From NCBI GenBank assembly GCA_028829895.1, contig CM054177.1, forward strand, positions 41,930,664-41,994,663: 64,000 nucleotides of DNA, written 5' to 3'. This document shows, in pieces, positions 1 through 11,290 of this stretch. The notes beneath the pieces are model-generated. The model worked only from the letters and a program-made list of their open reading frames with translations, did no database searches and was not told where the DNA came from. Source of the DNA: Sinotaia quadrata. Its lineage: Eukaryota > Mollusca > Gastropoda > Architaenioglossa > Viviparidae. The position numbers were made by a program, and so were the translations under genes. Position 1 is the stretch's first letter. Each line of letters opens with the position of its first letter.

Positions 1-273
1 CAAAACCAAAAGTTTGAATGTTTATATTACTGAATTAAATGTGTCTGCCTGTTTATGAATGTAAAGTTTATTGTTTATTGTAAAGTTTTTACACAAATTA
101 CATGAGGTAATTCAATAGATCAGCACTGAATATTAAAAATGGGTTTTCTCTATAAATATTTATTACTAATATCTCCATAAATTAAGGACAAAAGTTACAT
201 GTATTTTTAAATCGTTAGAGATAAATATGAAAAAAATATGTTTTTAATCATTTAAAATTGTACACGCATGCAC

Positions 274-280
<7 letters not shown>

Positions 281-321
<41 letters not shown>
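281..321. repeat. (TG)n microsatellite
   Basis: About 20 uninterrupted TG dinucleotides. A short CA-rich stretch (cacacaaacg) lies immediately upstream. No gene is associated. Confidence 0.97.
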
Positions 322-323
<2 letters not shown>

Positions 324-1360
324 TTGTCCCTATGCTCGTAAAAGGGCTGTCAAAATAAGATATTTCTTCACCTGCTTGTTTGGAACTTTTGTTTAGATTT
401 AAACTTGTATGGTTTGGGTAACGTTTTCTTTCTCAGAAGCAGACATTTCCTCTCGACTGGAGCTTTAATGATTCAAAGGTTTGAAGGTCATTAACGAACA
501 AATGACAAAAGACGATGCTGAATGCTGAATGTAAACAATGCAATGACCTCAGTAAGTCATTTCCAGTTTAGAAAGATTCCACGATTCATATTGGTCGCAG
601 TATAAAACACGGAATCAACTACACGTAGAGATTATTGTCAACTTAAGTTTGGTCACGTGATCCAAAACACGTAGTGGAAGACCTGGCGCTTATTTGTAAT
701 CGTGCTCTCTTCTTCAGATGAAGGTGACCTCCCTTTCTCTCTTCACTAACAGTGGGGAACAACTCCATCCTAAACACGTTGAGGCGGGGAAAGTCGCTAA
801 TTTGTAACCTCGCATTCAACCTTGTTTTCACGTCTCATTCATCCTAGTCACATTAAAGGTGGCCTCCCTTTTTTTCACCTCTCGCCTAACAAAGTAGGAT
901 ACAGTGATTTGAATCTAAAACACATTGTGGACAAAAATGTCACTCTTTTGCAACTTGCTCTCTGCATTGCATTGACTTTCATTGAACATTGGAAGAGGGG
1001 AAACTTAAGGAGGGGGGGGGTAGGGCTAACGAAGAAAAGTAATTGTATTTTGCCAAGACCCTATTCCTTGCTGATAGACGAATTTTCGTTAGTTCATTGA
1101 GAATATCGAGTTCGCTACAGACTTCGAAACAAATATATCAAACCTTTAATTAAATTGGCATGGAGCTCATCTGTTGCCAAACCTGATTACGTCGAGACGC
1201 GTATTGTGCTTGCTGGTACTGATCGAACAAAGAGATGTGGGCAGTGATATGGAGGGGGTGGGGGAGAGAAAAAATGTGCTGAAGAAGATTTCGTCATCAT
1301 GAAATAGTTTGGCGTTGATGTGAGAGGACTGCTGTTTATGAAAATAAAAATATTTCAGCT
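322..1360. other. non-repetitive AT-rich stretch, no gene seen
   Basis: Single-copy-looking sequence with a run of nine to ten G near 1011-1021 and a purine/G-rich patch near 1249-1271. Two short open frames (62 aa minus at 643-831, 92 aa plus at 822-1100) overlap tail to tail. Neither resembles a known family and I do not call them genes. Confidence 0.5.
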
Positions 1361-1780
1361 CCTCTCTGTATATATACTTATAGTAACTGTTGTTGTTCCT
1401 CTCTGTATATAACTTACAGTTATGTTAACTGTTGTTGTTCCTCTCTGTATATAACTTACAGTTATGTTAACTGTTGTTGTTCCTCTCTGTATATAACTTA
1501 CAGTTATGTTAACTGTTGTTGTTCCTCTCTGTATATAACTTACAGTTATGTTAACTGTTGTTGTTCCTCTCTGTATATAACTTACAGTTATGTTAACTGT
1601 TGTTGTTCCTCTCTGTATATAAACTTACAGTTATGTTAACTGTTGTTGTTCCTCTCTGTATATAAACTTACAGTTATGTTAACTGTTGTTGTTCCTCTCT
1701 GTATATAAACTTACAGTTATGTTAACTGTTGTTGTTCCTCTCTGTATATATACTTACAGTTATGTTAACTGTTGTTGTTT
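1361..1780. repeat. 42/43-bp minisatellite, about 10 copies
   Basis: The unit contains cttacagttatgttaactg followed by ttgttgttcctctctgtata. The spacing of cctctctg is 42 bp in the left copies. It becomes 43 bp in the right copies, where an extra A (tataaact instead of tataact) has spread through three or four consecutive units, a clear trace of stepwise copying. The outer copies are the most diverged. Confidence 0.97.
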
Positions 1781-2791
1781 ATGTTTTCTTTTCTTTTTTC
1801 AGTAAAATTATCCTTTACGGGTTTGGTTATACTATCTAATGGTTTTCCTTTCCTTACTATCTCCCTCACTGTATTCTAAATTGACACAACGTAAAGTTAT
1901 TTCCGAAGGTGGATATGCTGTATATCATTCTTAAATTCAATTACATTCATGCGAATTATTTTGTTTTCGTTTCTTTCTTTTTACAAGGCAGTAACCAGCT
2001 ATTGTGAAGGAAAGATTGAAAACATGTATCGAGATAACACTTTCGTCCCTGACCTTTTCTTTCGAGAGATTTAAATTTATATTTGTGCTACACAAGCGAT
2101 CGTGTCCAAGGACGAGAATTCTCCGAAATCAGATCGCTGAGAGGGTTAGTACAATTTCAGAATATATTTACATCTCAGCATGCATGACTCATGCGTCTTG
2201 TTTTGTTGACCGCCTAAAGAAATCACTGTCAAAAAAAAAATAGCACTCTGCAATAGTGGCAAAACTACAAACAGATAAAGATGAGAGCGCAGTTTAACGG
2301 TATGATGGCTCTACTCACATAATTATCAACACGGAGCAAACAAATAATTATTTGGGTTTGACCTCCAGCCCAGCCTCGTTTTCTCAAAAACAGAAGCGGG
2401 AAGAAAAGACGTAGTTATCACTTCCCGCCTCGTGAAACGTCTCAGTTACGATATTACGAGACTGCTCTCGGAAATAGTCCTCTGTTATATTTCTTCAAAG
2501 GGCGAGAACCATTTGTCACTTTCCACTCCTACCACTAGCCCTAAGCCCTCGCACTTCAAGCCGACTGCTTTTTCGAAACAGAGGGGCTGGGTGGGGTGGG
2601 AGTGAGGTGGGTGGAAACCCAATTATACAACGCTGTTGCAAGTCTTCCACCAGAAGCAAGCGCAGATGCTTTCCACGACACATCGTGTTCAACTGTAAAT
2701 TTCTCGGAGATGTATCTTTGGCGGTTGAGCACACATTTCGCTTTATTTGACAAAAAAAAATGTGAATGTGGTCAAACAAGAAACTTATTTG
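1781..2791. other. non-repetitive stretch, no gene seen
   Basis: Contains a pyrimidine-rich stretch ending in AG at 1785-1801, which could act as a splice acceptor, but no convincing frame follows. A 79-aa frame at 2004-2243 ends in a lysine run encoded by poly-A. GC-richer sequence at 2380-2720 carries overlapping frames on both strands with no recognisable domain. Sequence 2725-2790 resembles 3468-3530 (cacA-ttcg-tttatttgaca core), so the same old element may have left two copies. Confidence 0.4.
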
Positions 2792-3003
2792 GAACCCCCA
2801 AGGAGGTGACCCGTCAAATGCGCGAACGACAATTGCGCGCCCCGACAAATGCGCGATAGGGTTAGGGTTAGTGTTAGGGTTAGGTTATGGTTAGTTTAGG
2901 GTTAGGATTAGGGGTTAGGGTTAGAGTTAGGGACAGAACGCGTCGTCGCGCTTTTGTCCATCGCGGTTTTGTCGGCGCGCATTTGTTGGTGAACCCCCAA
3001 GGA
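2792..3003. mobile_element. TTAGGG-like repeat-containing element with 13-bp flanking direct repeats
   Basis: A degenerate run of TTAGGG-type repeats (2857-2930, with variants such as ttatgg and ggatta) sits between CG-rich arms. The motif caaatgcgcg occurs twice on the left (about 2815-2824 and 2847-2856) and once in inverted form on the right (cgcgcatttg, about 2976-2985). The segment is bounded by a perfect 13-bp direct repeat, gaacccccaagga, at 2792-2804 and 2991-3003, which looks like a target-site duplication or a short recombination scar. An interstitial telomere-like array inside a non-autonomous element fits best. A simple chromosome end is excluded because unique DNA continues on both sides. 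Confidence 0.6.
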
Positions 3004-3094
3004 TACTCTGTTCTCTCTTCCCTTGTGTCCCTTTCTTCTGTCTTCCTTTCCATACTCCTGCCCTTCCCGCCCCGTCCGACCATTCTGAAAAATG

Positions 3095-3170
3095 TTTGAC
3101 GTCATCATTTCTTGTTAACATTTACACTCTTTTTTGTTTTGACGTCATCATTTCTTGTTAACACTTACAA
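3095..3170. repeat. 43-bp tandem duplication carrying TGACGTCA palindromes
   Basis: tttgacgtcatcatttcttg is repeated at 3095 and 3138. Each copy holds the 8-bp palindrome TGACGTCA (3097-3104 and 3140-3147), which is the consensus full CRE site bound by CREB/ATF proteins. A third TGACGTCA lies at 3357-3364. Whether these sites work is unknown. Confidence 0.8.
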
Positions 3171-3469
3171 GAAATTGCTTCTCATCGTAGATAAAATACA
3201 TCTACCTTCTTTCACAAAAAAATCCTGTTGGCCTATTCCATTACAAAATCAAAACTGTTAACTTTTACTTCAACCCACACACACGTCAGTGATATATCCC
3301 CCCCTCCACTCCTCATCCCGACTACCGTGACTGAAATTAGTGTCCTTAAGCGCTAATGACGTCATCATTAACTAGGCGGCGTAAGAAGCTAAAGTTGTGT
3401 ACATTAAAAACAAATTGAAATGGACATAGTCTCTATTTTCCTAACTATGTACATCTCTGGCTGCGGCTC

Positions 3470-3620
3470 GGCTCACAATTCGATTTATTTGACAAATAAA
3501 TATAAACAAGGTCAAATATTTAAATAATGATTATTTGACCAAAGAGTTATTTGACCAAAAAGGTCCCTAAGAATTTTGGTCAAATAATTCCCGAAAAAGT
3601 TTTGACCAAATAATAAATAA
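3470..3620. repeat. palindromic ATTTGACC-rich patch, possible MITE remnant
   Basis: attatttgaccaaa near 3529-3542 is inverted as ttttggtcaaataat near 3575-3589. Further copies of the ATTTGACC/GGTCAAAT core lie on both sides, so the single strand can fold into a hairpin. No transposase is present. The left part resembles 2725-2790, suggesting a dispersed miniature element. Confidence 0.45.
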
Positions 3621-6298
3621 TTTAGCGGAAGAGGAAGCGATTGAACATAGCGTTTCATGACTTGGCAGTATACAGTTCAGAAAATTTTTAACAGCCATTG
3701 AGATGCATGATGACGACGACTTTGCAGAAGCCATCAACTGTAGAGCCGGTTACTGTTTTTTTTCTTTACCCCCTACGTCACTGTCAGTGTGTGCCTGCAC
3801 GACAGTTTGTTTTATTGTTTTTTTTTAATTCTTATATAATTGCAATGGTTGGAACATCATAAAATAATTGCATTGTATTTAAGAGGGAAAAAAATACTAA
3901 CAACTAATTTTCATAGGGTTATTATTGTGCATATAATAATGCTCAGGATAGTAGTAATTTTAGCTAAGAGAAATAGGGCAGATAAGCCATTATTAATAAA
4001 TAATATTATGTTTTAATATTTAGCTTTGCTGAATTTGAACATGACCATCCCCCCTCCCGACTTCTAGACTTAAGTCCACGTACATCTTTCATAGTGTGTT
4101 GTTGAAAGAATTCAATTTTTGAATGGTATTCATTTAAGAATTACAGATTGTGATTATTAATAATATTTTTACGGATCAGTTCAGTGTATACTGAGCAGTC
4201 CATCATGGATTGATTTGATTAAAGGCATATGAAACAAAGTATTTATGACATAACATTTTGTTTTGTATACAATATTTTTTAATGTGTTTGCAATACCTGA
4301 AAAAATTAACACAAAAATTAAATTAAAAGTATTAAACATAATGAAAAGTTATTGACTGAGCAGATACATGAAGTAGTAAACACAATGTGTAATACTAAAG
4401 AGATTAGAAAAGTAAATGTGTCACCTAATCACACTGTATTCATTGTGTGTAAACTTGAGGGATTTGCTGGTGCCCATCTCAAATGGGTTTCTGATGAATA
4501 ATTATCATATGTATAAATAATTTAGTATTCATGTAAAGCATTTAAATGTTGTCCTATAATTATAAATGAAATTAATAAACTTATTATTACTCTTCGTTTA
4601 ATATTACTAATATCATTTTGTAATCCAGTTAAAATTTGTTAACTACGTTTAAAATTATATTGAAATGCATTTTTATCTGTGTGTAGGTGTGTCAGTTTTA
4701 AAGTATTTAATGACATTGTTGCTGGATTAGCACATAACTGATATTTTTGATGAATTATCTTGGCATATAGCTCTACAATTACTGGACAGAAACTATATAT
4801 GTACATCTAGATATAGCTTCTTGATCATGTTTATTTCTCAGCAGTGTTAATAAATATAATGGGCTTATGTTGTTTTCTTGTATAACTTGTATAGACATTG
4901 TACAATTTGAAGACTTCCATTATTAGGCAGATTTGAGCATAACTTCAAAGATTTTATTTATTTATTTAGTACTAGAACACTGCCTTCTTTCAATCATGGA
5001 TTTGCTAGAAAGTCAGTCTAAAGAAATGATACTTAAACAATGAAACAAGGGTTCACTCAGCTTTGTTATGTCTCTCATTTGACAGTACTCATGTAAGGTC
5101 AAAGGTCTATACTTAGAATTCCTCCAAGATCACATGATTCGCGCATGTTAATAGGTGCAGATATTGTTATAGTGGAATTTATTTGAGAGTTTGATTTTAA
5201 TTGGTTACAGGGCTTAATAATAAATGGATTGTTAAGGGTTTTAGGAAACAATTATACTTAGACTTTAAACTTTAGGTAAGTTATAGTTTGTGTAGAAGAC
5301 AGCCATTGCAGAGTAATGCTATTATATTTTAGTAAACCTAGAGAAATCATTTTTAGAATTATTGGAAGATATATATTAATTTTGTAATAAAATATATAGA
5401 TTGATAAGTAACTTTTAGGAGAGATAGAAAGAGTCAAGAAAATCTTCATCTTCGATTTTAATGGATGGAAGGAATTAATATTTTTTTTGCAGTGATCACA
5501 AGGATAACAGCATTCTTCATCTTTATTTTTGTCTTTCATCCTTTCACCTTCGCTTTTTTCATTTTCCTTCTGCTTTAATGTTTTGCTCCTCATGTCCTGT
5601 GATACTGACTGATGAAACTCACTGAAGTGTAACCACTCAGAGCTATTGAGCGTTGATGACCAGTGGTTAAAAAAAATCAGTAACGATGGTCAAGTACATT
5701 TTAAATGATTGTCAATCTTGTATTGTTACTTTGTATGACTTAACTTGCCATGCATGATTGATCTGCTCATTGCGTTCAATTGTATTGGGAGACCTTAACA
5801 GTTGGATTTAACCGAAATTATATAAAAGAAGATATTTATAATTTGATTAGGAGGAATATTCTTTTATTATCTCATTGAACTGAAAGCAGTTATATGCTGG
5901 ATTTTCTCATATTATTATTATTGAACATGAAGTCAATATCATAAAGAGTGAGGTTATGATCTCGCACTTTTGATTAGATTAGAATATCCAATACTGTTTA
6001 AAATTTGTAATTTATTGTTCATATAATTATGTTTACTATTCAGTGGTACATTTTCACGTATAACTGGTTTAATTTCCTGCCACTGTGTATATTAAGAAAA
6101 AATATTTACTCTATCTATTATTAAAATATTGTTAAATTTACTTTAGACTTCCGCGCTTCCTTGTATATTTAATTGGAAGAAATTTCGGGCATGCAACTTG
6201 GGGCGAATGTGAAGTAGTGAATGCGAAATGTCTTGCATTGCCAGAAGTGGTATTATGTCAGGTCAGCATTCATTCTGGAACATAACTATCTATTTTAA
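3621..6298. other. long AT-rich single-copy stretch, no gene seen
   Basis: No tandem arrays and no convincing genes. The best minus-strand frame (5258-5593, 111 aa) starts with a lysine/glutamate-rich segment and has a CCYPCDHC cluster, vaguely like the start of a C2H2 zinc finger. No histidine pair or second finger follows, so it is not called as a gene. Confidence 0.5.
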
Positions 6299-6382
6299 AT
6301 GGCTGAGTAGGGAAATTGGTGATAGGCTACAACACTTTGGACTTGCATTTCTTAACCAATTAGACCCCGGTCGAGAATCTAT
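6299..6382 (+). mobile_element. tRNA-like sequence, degenerate SINE head or tRNA pseudogene
   Basis: tggctgagtagg at 6300-6311 fits a pol III A box. ttggacttgca at 6337-6347 resembles the anticodon-arm stretch typical of tRNA-derived SINEs. ggtcgagaatct at 6369-6380 is a damaged B box. The A to B spacing is longer than in a functional tRNA, so this is a fossil at best. Confidence 0.35.
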
Positions 6383-6576
6383 ATTAATTGGTTTTAATAT
6401 AACTTTCTCATTTGTTAGAGTCATCTTCACGGTAAGAAATTTTGTTACAGAGGATCAGCACATGGTAGGTTAAGCTGTAAGGGGCCTAAACCTGACTGGG
6501 TTTGGGGAAGAGGTTGTGTCCCGGTGTGCTACGAATTACTTGACGTCCTGTGCTTAGCTGTTGAAGTCCTGCGGTT

Positions 6577-6616
6577 GGGGCGGGGTGGGGTGGGCTTGGG
6601 GGTGGGGGTGGGTGGG
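6577..6616 (+). other. G-rich tract with G-quadruplex potential
   Basis: At least seven runs of three or more G separated by one to three bases, beginning gggg-c-gggg-t-gggg. The spacing satisfies the usual G3+N1-7 quadruplex pattern several times over. It is isolated in otherwise AT-rich DNA. Confidence 0.8.
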
Positions 6617-6836
6617 CTAATAAACAGGAGGGGATGAGCGGTTAGTGCTTCCTTTATAATTTGGCTGTTTGGCTGTTTTCTTTTCTTTCTGTCTCTTCTG
6701 CTGGTTTTTTTTTTTTTTACATAATCTGAATAAATGCATTTATCTCTTCTCTGAAAACATGCAACATAAAAGTGTTCTTGTTATCTGTAGCTATTTTCTT
6801 TGTCTTATTAATTATAATAGCGCGCACTGCTCGCTT

Positions 6837-6838
<2 letters not shown>

Positions 6839-6890
<52 letters not shown>
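6839..6890. repeat. (TC)n microsatellite
   Basis: About 52 bases of nearly pure TC with one TTT interruption. It creates the Leu-Ser repeat frames seen in two phases here, which are not genes. Confidence 0.97.
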
Positions 6891-6891
6891 A

Positions 6892-7436
6892 CATATGAGA
6901 AAATGTAAACTATACTTTTTTCATCTTTTTTCATTCATTTTTGAGTCCGTGAGGGAGTTGTTCTTATTTTCATCAGGCATGACGAAACGTGAAGACATTT
7001 TCATTCATCTTGTGGTCTGTAGTAGCTGTAAATTGTGTTTTATTTTATGGAGGCATGCCACTATTCTGTCTTTTAGCCTGTAGGTATTCTTGTTTTAATT
7101 AAAATAATAAACAGTTTTTGCTATTGACCAAATGTAAAACACTAAACTCCTCTTAGGCCTTTCTTTGTAACTACTTTTTTGTAGTTCTTTATAATCATTA
7201 TTACATGCTTTAATTAGAATAATAAATTGATCTCTTTTTTGAATAAAGGTAAGGATACTTCATTTGCTATTTCTGAAGCTCGTTTGTCTTTCCTGTAGGT
7301 AAAATAAAACTTGTTTAAAGTTGTCTATATTGAAGACAAATATAAGATACTGACTTTAATTAAAATTCTCATTCAACGTACAATTTATGCTTACGAGAAA
7401 AGTAGCACCAAACCAATGTAGCTATTCGTCAATAAA
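6892..7436. other. AT-rich stretch, nothing recognised
   Basis: No repeats, RNA signatures or plausible coding frames seen beyond the tail of TC-derived frames. Confidence 0.5.
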
Positions 7437-7676
7437 CATGCTTACAAAATCACACACATATTTTGTTATCGTTCGTGTATAGGACATGTTTACAGAATCA
7501 CACACATATTTTGTTATCGTTCGTGTATAGGACATGTTTACAAAATCACACAAATATTTTGTTATCGTTCGTGTATAGGACATGTTTACAAAATCACACA
7601 AATATTTTGTTATCGATCGTCTTTAGAACATATTTACAAAATCACACACACATATCGATCGTGTATAGGACATGTA
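7437..7676. repeat. 48-bp minisatellite, about 5 copies
   Basis: The unit starts acatgtttacaaaatcacac and continues with tattttgttatcgttcgtg. Copies start near 7437, 7483, 7531, 7579 and 7627, and the last is shortened. A 48-bp unit keeps one frame open, producing a 16-residue repeat peptide that I regard as an artefact. Confidence 0.96.
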
Positions 7677-8005
7677 AAAAAAAATGGCCGCACAAAAAGT
7701 ATGTTAAGTTGACTACAACGACTGGACAGCAAGGAAATAGAAATACAATTTTACTGACCGCTAGCATCCACGCATTATTAACTCCTGCTGTAAAACATGG
7801 TATTAGTCGAAGACATACAATCAAACGTGCTAATTACAAAATTTTGCTATTGATTACCACCAGCAGCCTTTAAGAAATGGCTATAATGAGACACGGTGTT
7901 AGTCAAAAGGGCAGAATACACCAGTGTTATTGATAGTCGAAAGCCACTTCAAAGACACGACAAGTGCTAAATATGAAAAATGATCCCCAGTAACCCTGTA
8001 TGCAT
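7677..8005. other. non-repetitive spacer
   Basis: No recognisable feature. Confidence 0.5.
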
Positions 8006-8125
8006 CTGTGCAGCACCGGAAAAAAAAGGGCCCACAGACAAAACATTTAAGCATCAGTTTTGGTCCTGTGCAGTAACGGAAATAAAAGGGCCCACAGACA
8101 AAACATTTAAGCATCAGTTTTGGTC
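8006..8125. repeat. 60-bp tandem duplication (2 copies)
   Basis: ctgtgcag starts at 8006 and 8066, and each unit includes gggcccacagacaaaacatt. A partial third start is at 8126. The following segment (aagaaaacgattt with the tacttgatgg core, 8132-8183) recurs once at about 8223-8279, so this stretch holds two nested duplications. Confidence 0.9.
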
Positions 8126-8635
8126 CTGTGCAAGAAAACGATTTGCAGTTTACTTGATGGTTAGTGTCTAAACGTCTGAAAGAAAAAAATATAAAACCCA
8201 ACTTGTCGATTGTCAGTCGTCCAAAGAAAACGATTTTGCAATTTACTTGATGGCTATTGTCTAAATGTCTGAAAGAAAGACAAGTGTAAATTGTCATTGT
8301 CAGTGGCCTGGTGTACGAAAAGCACTAAGTGTACATGTAAGCCGATCACCAGGAGTCATACTTAACAAAACACAATACAGAAATATAGCAAATACTTGAA
8401 CACAATTACCTGTAACCATAGCAAATATATTACCACAATCATTTGTTACTACATTTATGAAATTACAATACAGAAACCTAGTATGTACAAATCGCTTGTC
8501 ATCCTTAAGAAGGTACAACTCGCAAACAAATTCAATACGATCCTTGCAGAGATGTCTAAGGAACTACGAAGAACAAAAGCAAGAATACAGCTTATTTAGT
8601 CATGGACAAAACAAGAATACAGTAAAACAAAAAAC

Positions 8636-8945
8636 AGTAAAACTAGTCAACAGCGAAAGAAAAATACAGCAACTCTAGTCAACAGTCAGACAAGAGTATA
8701 ACAAATCTAGTCAACATTCAGACAAGAGTAGAACAAATCTTGTCAATTGTCAAACAAGAGTAGAACAAATCTAGTCAACAATCAGACAAGAGTAGAATAA
8801 ATCTAGTCAACGGTAGACAAGAGTAGAATAAATCTAGTCAACAGTCAAACAAGAGTAGAACAAATCTAGTCAACAATCAGACAAGAGTAGAACAAATCTT
8901 GTCAACAGTCAGACAAGAGTAGAACAAATCTCGCCAAAATTGAAA
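8636..8945. repeat. about 32-bp minisatellite, about 9-10 copies
   Basis: The unit core is caagagtagaacaaatctag followed by tcaacagtcaga. Starts of caagagta are spaced 32 to 33 bp (8691, 8723, 8755 and so on). Moderately diverged. Confidence 0.95.
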
Positions 8946-9858
8946 CAAGAATACAGTAAATCTAGTCATCCATCAAAGAAAATGGCGAAACAAGACTGCA
9001 CCAAAGTAAGTCTGTAGCAAATAAAATTGCACCGTCAGACTGCAAAATAAGATTGCACCAAATTAAGTCTTCAGATAAACAAGACTGTACCAATGTCAGC
9101 TTACAACTAAACAAGACTACATTAATGTCAGCTTACAACGAAACAAGTCTACATCAATGTCAGCTTACAACGAAACAAGTCTACATCAATGTCAGCTTAC
9201 AGCGAAGCAAGACGACATCAATGTCAGCTTACAGCAAAACAAGTCTACATCAGTGTCAGCTTACACAGAAAAAGACAGCATCAAAGCAGTGTACAGCAAA
9301 AACAAAACTACACGAAAATAAATCTACAGAGAAATCAGATTGCATAACAGTAAGACTACAGCAAAACAAGACTGCACTAAAGACTACAGCGAAAGTGAAT
9401 CAATATTGTATCAGATTAAATCTGGAGCGAAATAAAATTGCACAAATGAAAGTCTATACTCTATAGCAAAACTAAAGAAAGAGCCAATCTTGTCCACAGC
9501 GAAATAAAAGTGCCCCAAAGCAAGTCTATAATGCAACAGGCTTACACCAAAGTCAGTGTACATCGAATCAAAAGTACACCCAAAGTAAATTTACGGAAAA
9601 TCAATATGCACAAAGGAGTCTAGTGTGATACAAGATTGCATCAAGTATACTGCAAAATACGATTGTTCCAAAGTCAGTCTATAGTGAAACAAGATTGCAT
9701 CAAGTATCTATCGAAATACGATTGGTCCAAAGTCAGTCTATAGTGAAACAAGATTGCACCAAAGTCAGTCTACAGTGAAAATAATTGCACCAAAATCAGT
9801 CTTTAGCGAAGCAAGAATGCATCAAATCTTGACCATAAAAAGAAATACTAAATTAGCG
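8946..9858. repeat. degenerate 31-32-bp array related to its left neighbour
   Basis: The consensus resembles acatcaatgtcagcttacaa followed by cgaaacaagtct. The best-conserved part (9110-9260) has an exact 32-bp spacing. The rest shows the recurring words caagattgcacc, aaagtcagtcta and agcgaaac at similar spacing. It probably derives from the same ancestral unit as 8636-8945. The 137-aa frame at 9053-9466 is a repeat by-product. Confidence 0.85.
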
Positions 9859-10290
9859 AAACAAGAATGTTGCATAACATGACTTCATTATGAAATGCCA
9901 CACAAGAAAAAAAAAATACAGCAAACAGCATGACTACATAGCGAAATGACACAATATAAAACAAACCAAATACAGCAAACAGTATGACTACATAGCGAAA
10001 TAAAACAATATAAAACAAACCAAATACAGCAAACAGTATGACTACATAGCGAAATAAAACAATATAAAACAAACCAAATACAGCAAACAGTATGACTACA
10101 TAGCGAAATGACACAATATAAAACAAACAAAAATACAGTAAACAGCATGACAACATAGTGAAATACCACACTAGAAAACACACAAAAATAGCACAGGAAA
10201 CAGAATGACTACAAACGAAATATCATACTAGCAAGAACAGCAGCTAAAGAGAACTACTACACTGGTAAAACAAGAATACAGCCAAACTTG
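9859..10290. repeat. 54-bp minisatellite, about 6 copies
   Basis: cagcaaacagtatgactaca recurs at 9973, 10027 and 10081 with more diverged copies on both sides. The unit also contains tagcgaaat and caatataaaacaaac. The words agcgaaa and actaca are shared with the 31-32-bp array to the left, suggesting the longer unit grew out of the shorter one. The two minus-strand Cys/Phe-rich frames here are artefacts. Confidence 0.94.
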
Positions 10291-11150
10291 ACAACAAAAC
10301 AAAATAATTTAAATAAGGTTAAGGATTTTTCTATCACTTTGCTCACGTCCGAACATTTTTATTTTTCTGGCGAGTGAAAGATATCTATTTCTGTGCCATC
10401 ATTAGAATTTTTTTCCTAGAATTTATATTGTGCTTTTCTTAAGTCTCCTTGCAGCGGAACACATAAGACGCAGAAAGAAAAAGAAATAGTGCATAATTGC
10501 TTGCTTGTCTCCCCCTTTATGGTTTGCATGCACGACACAAAGGCATCCTGCGACTGACCATACTTACCGGAGGAGATTGAGCTTGCTGCTAAAGAAGAGA
10601 GCAATCTATCCCAAACCATTTTATTTAAGTATTTGTTTTTGTTTGTTATTCTTTTCGCAGTTCATCTGGGGTTCTGTTTATTCGTTCTGGTTGGTTGATT
10701 GTGGCTTCCTTGCTTTTGATTGCTGTTTTCCCCACTCCCCCATTTGGCTGCCGTGGTTCTGACCTAGGGTTCACTTTCTTAATTAGTTTGTTAATAAGAT
10801 TTACTGAATCCCTCACAGAAATGTTTGTAGTATTGCAAAATAAATACAATTATACAGCCTCAGAAGAATCTACTCTACAACAGAGATAAATTATAAATAA
10901 CAATACAATTTGAACTACATTTAAATCTAGATAATGTGTTGATTACAACACAGAGAAAATAAACAGAAGATGCTTAGTCAAGTTCTGTGACAAAAATATT
11001 TCCACTCCTTCTTTTATGTATCACTTGCTTCTATATACCTTTTACTTCGGATATATTTTTGTGATCAAATTGTAGAGTACTTCATTTATATTACTGATAT
11101 TTGTGCAAGAACATTTTAAATGTTGTCATGAAAAATCACAACAGTTTTTC
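10291..11150. other. non-repetitive stretch, no gene demonstrated
   Basis: Read on the minus strand, the sequence at about 10569 has a consensus splice donor (ccg|gtaagtatg) after a short frame beginning MVWDRLLSSLAASSISSG. One donor match is expected by chance in DNA this long, so I do not call an exon. Frames at 10505-10889 are on the opposite strand and unrecognised. Confidence 0.4.
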
Positions 11151-11290
11151 TTAAATATACATAATTATAAGACAGTGAAAGTTATACCATTAAAATATAC
11201 ATAATTACAAGGCAGTGAAATTTATAGCATTAAAATATACATAATTACGACAGTGAAAATTATACCATTAAAATATACATAATTACAAGA
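11151..11290. repeat. about 40-bp minisatellite, 3-4 copies
   Basis: taaaatatacataattacaa recurs at about 11191, 11231 and 11269 (spacing 40 and 38 bp), with an earlier diverged copy at 11153. Confidence 0.92.

Noticed and set aside
2857..2930. True chromosome end
   Set aside because: The TTAGGG-like run is short, degenerate, and flanked by unique DNA on both sides.
5258..5593. C2H2 zinc-finger gene on the minus strand
   Set aside because: Only a CCYPCDHC cluster is present; no histidine pair, linker or second finger follows, and the rest is Ile/Leu-rich from AT-rich DNA.
7463..7873. 136-codon frame with 16-residue repeats
   Set aside because: Product of a 48-bp minisatellite; the non-repeat tail shows no domain.
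10569..10625. First coding exon ending at a perfect gtaagt donor (minus strand)
   Set aside because: A GTAAGT hexamer is expected many times by chance in 64 kb; there is no acceptor partner or homology.
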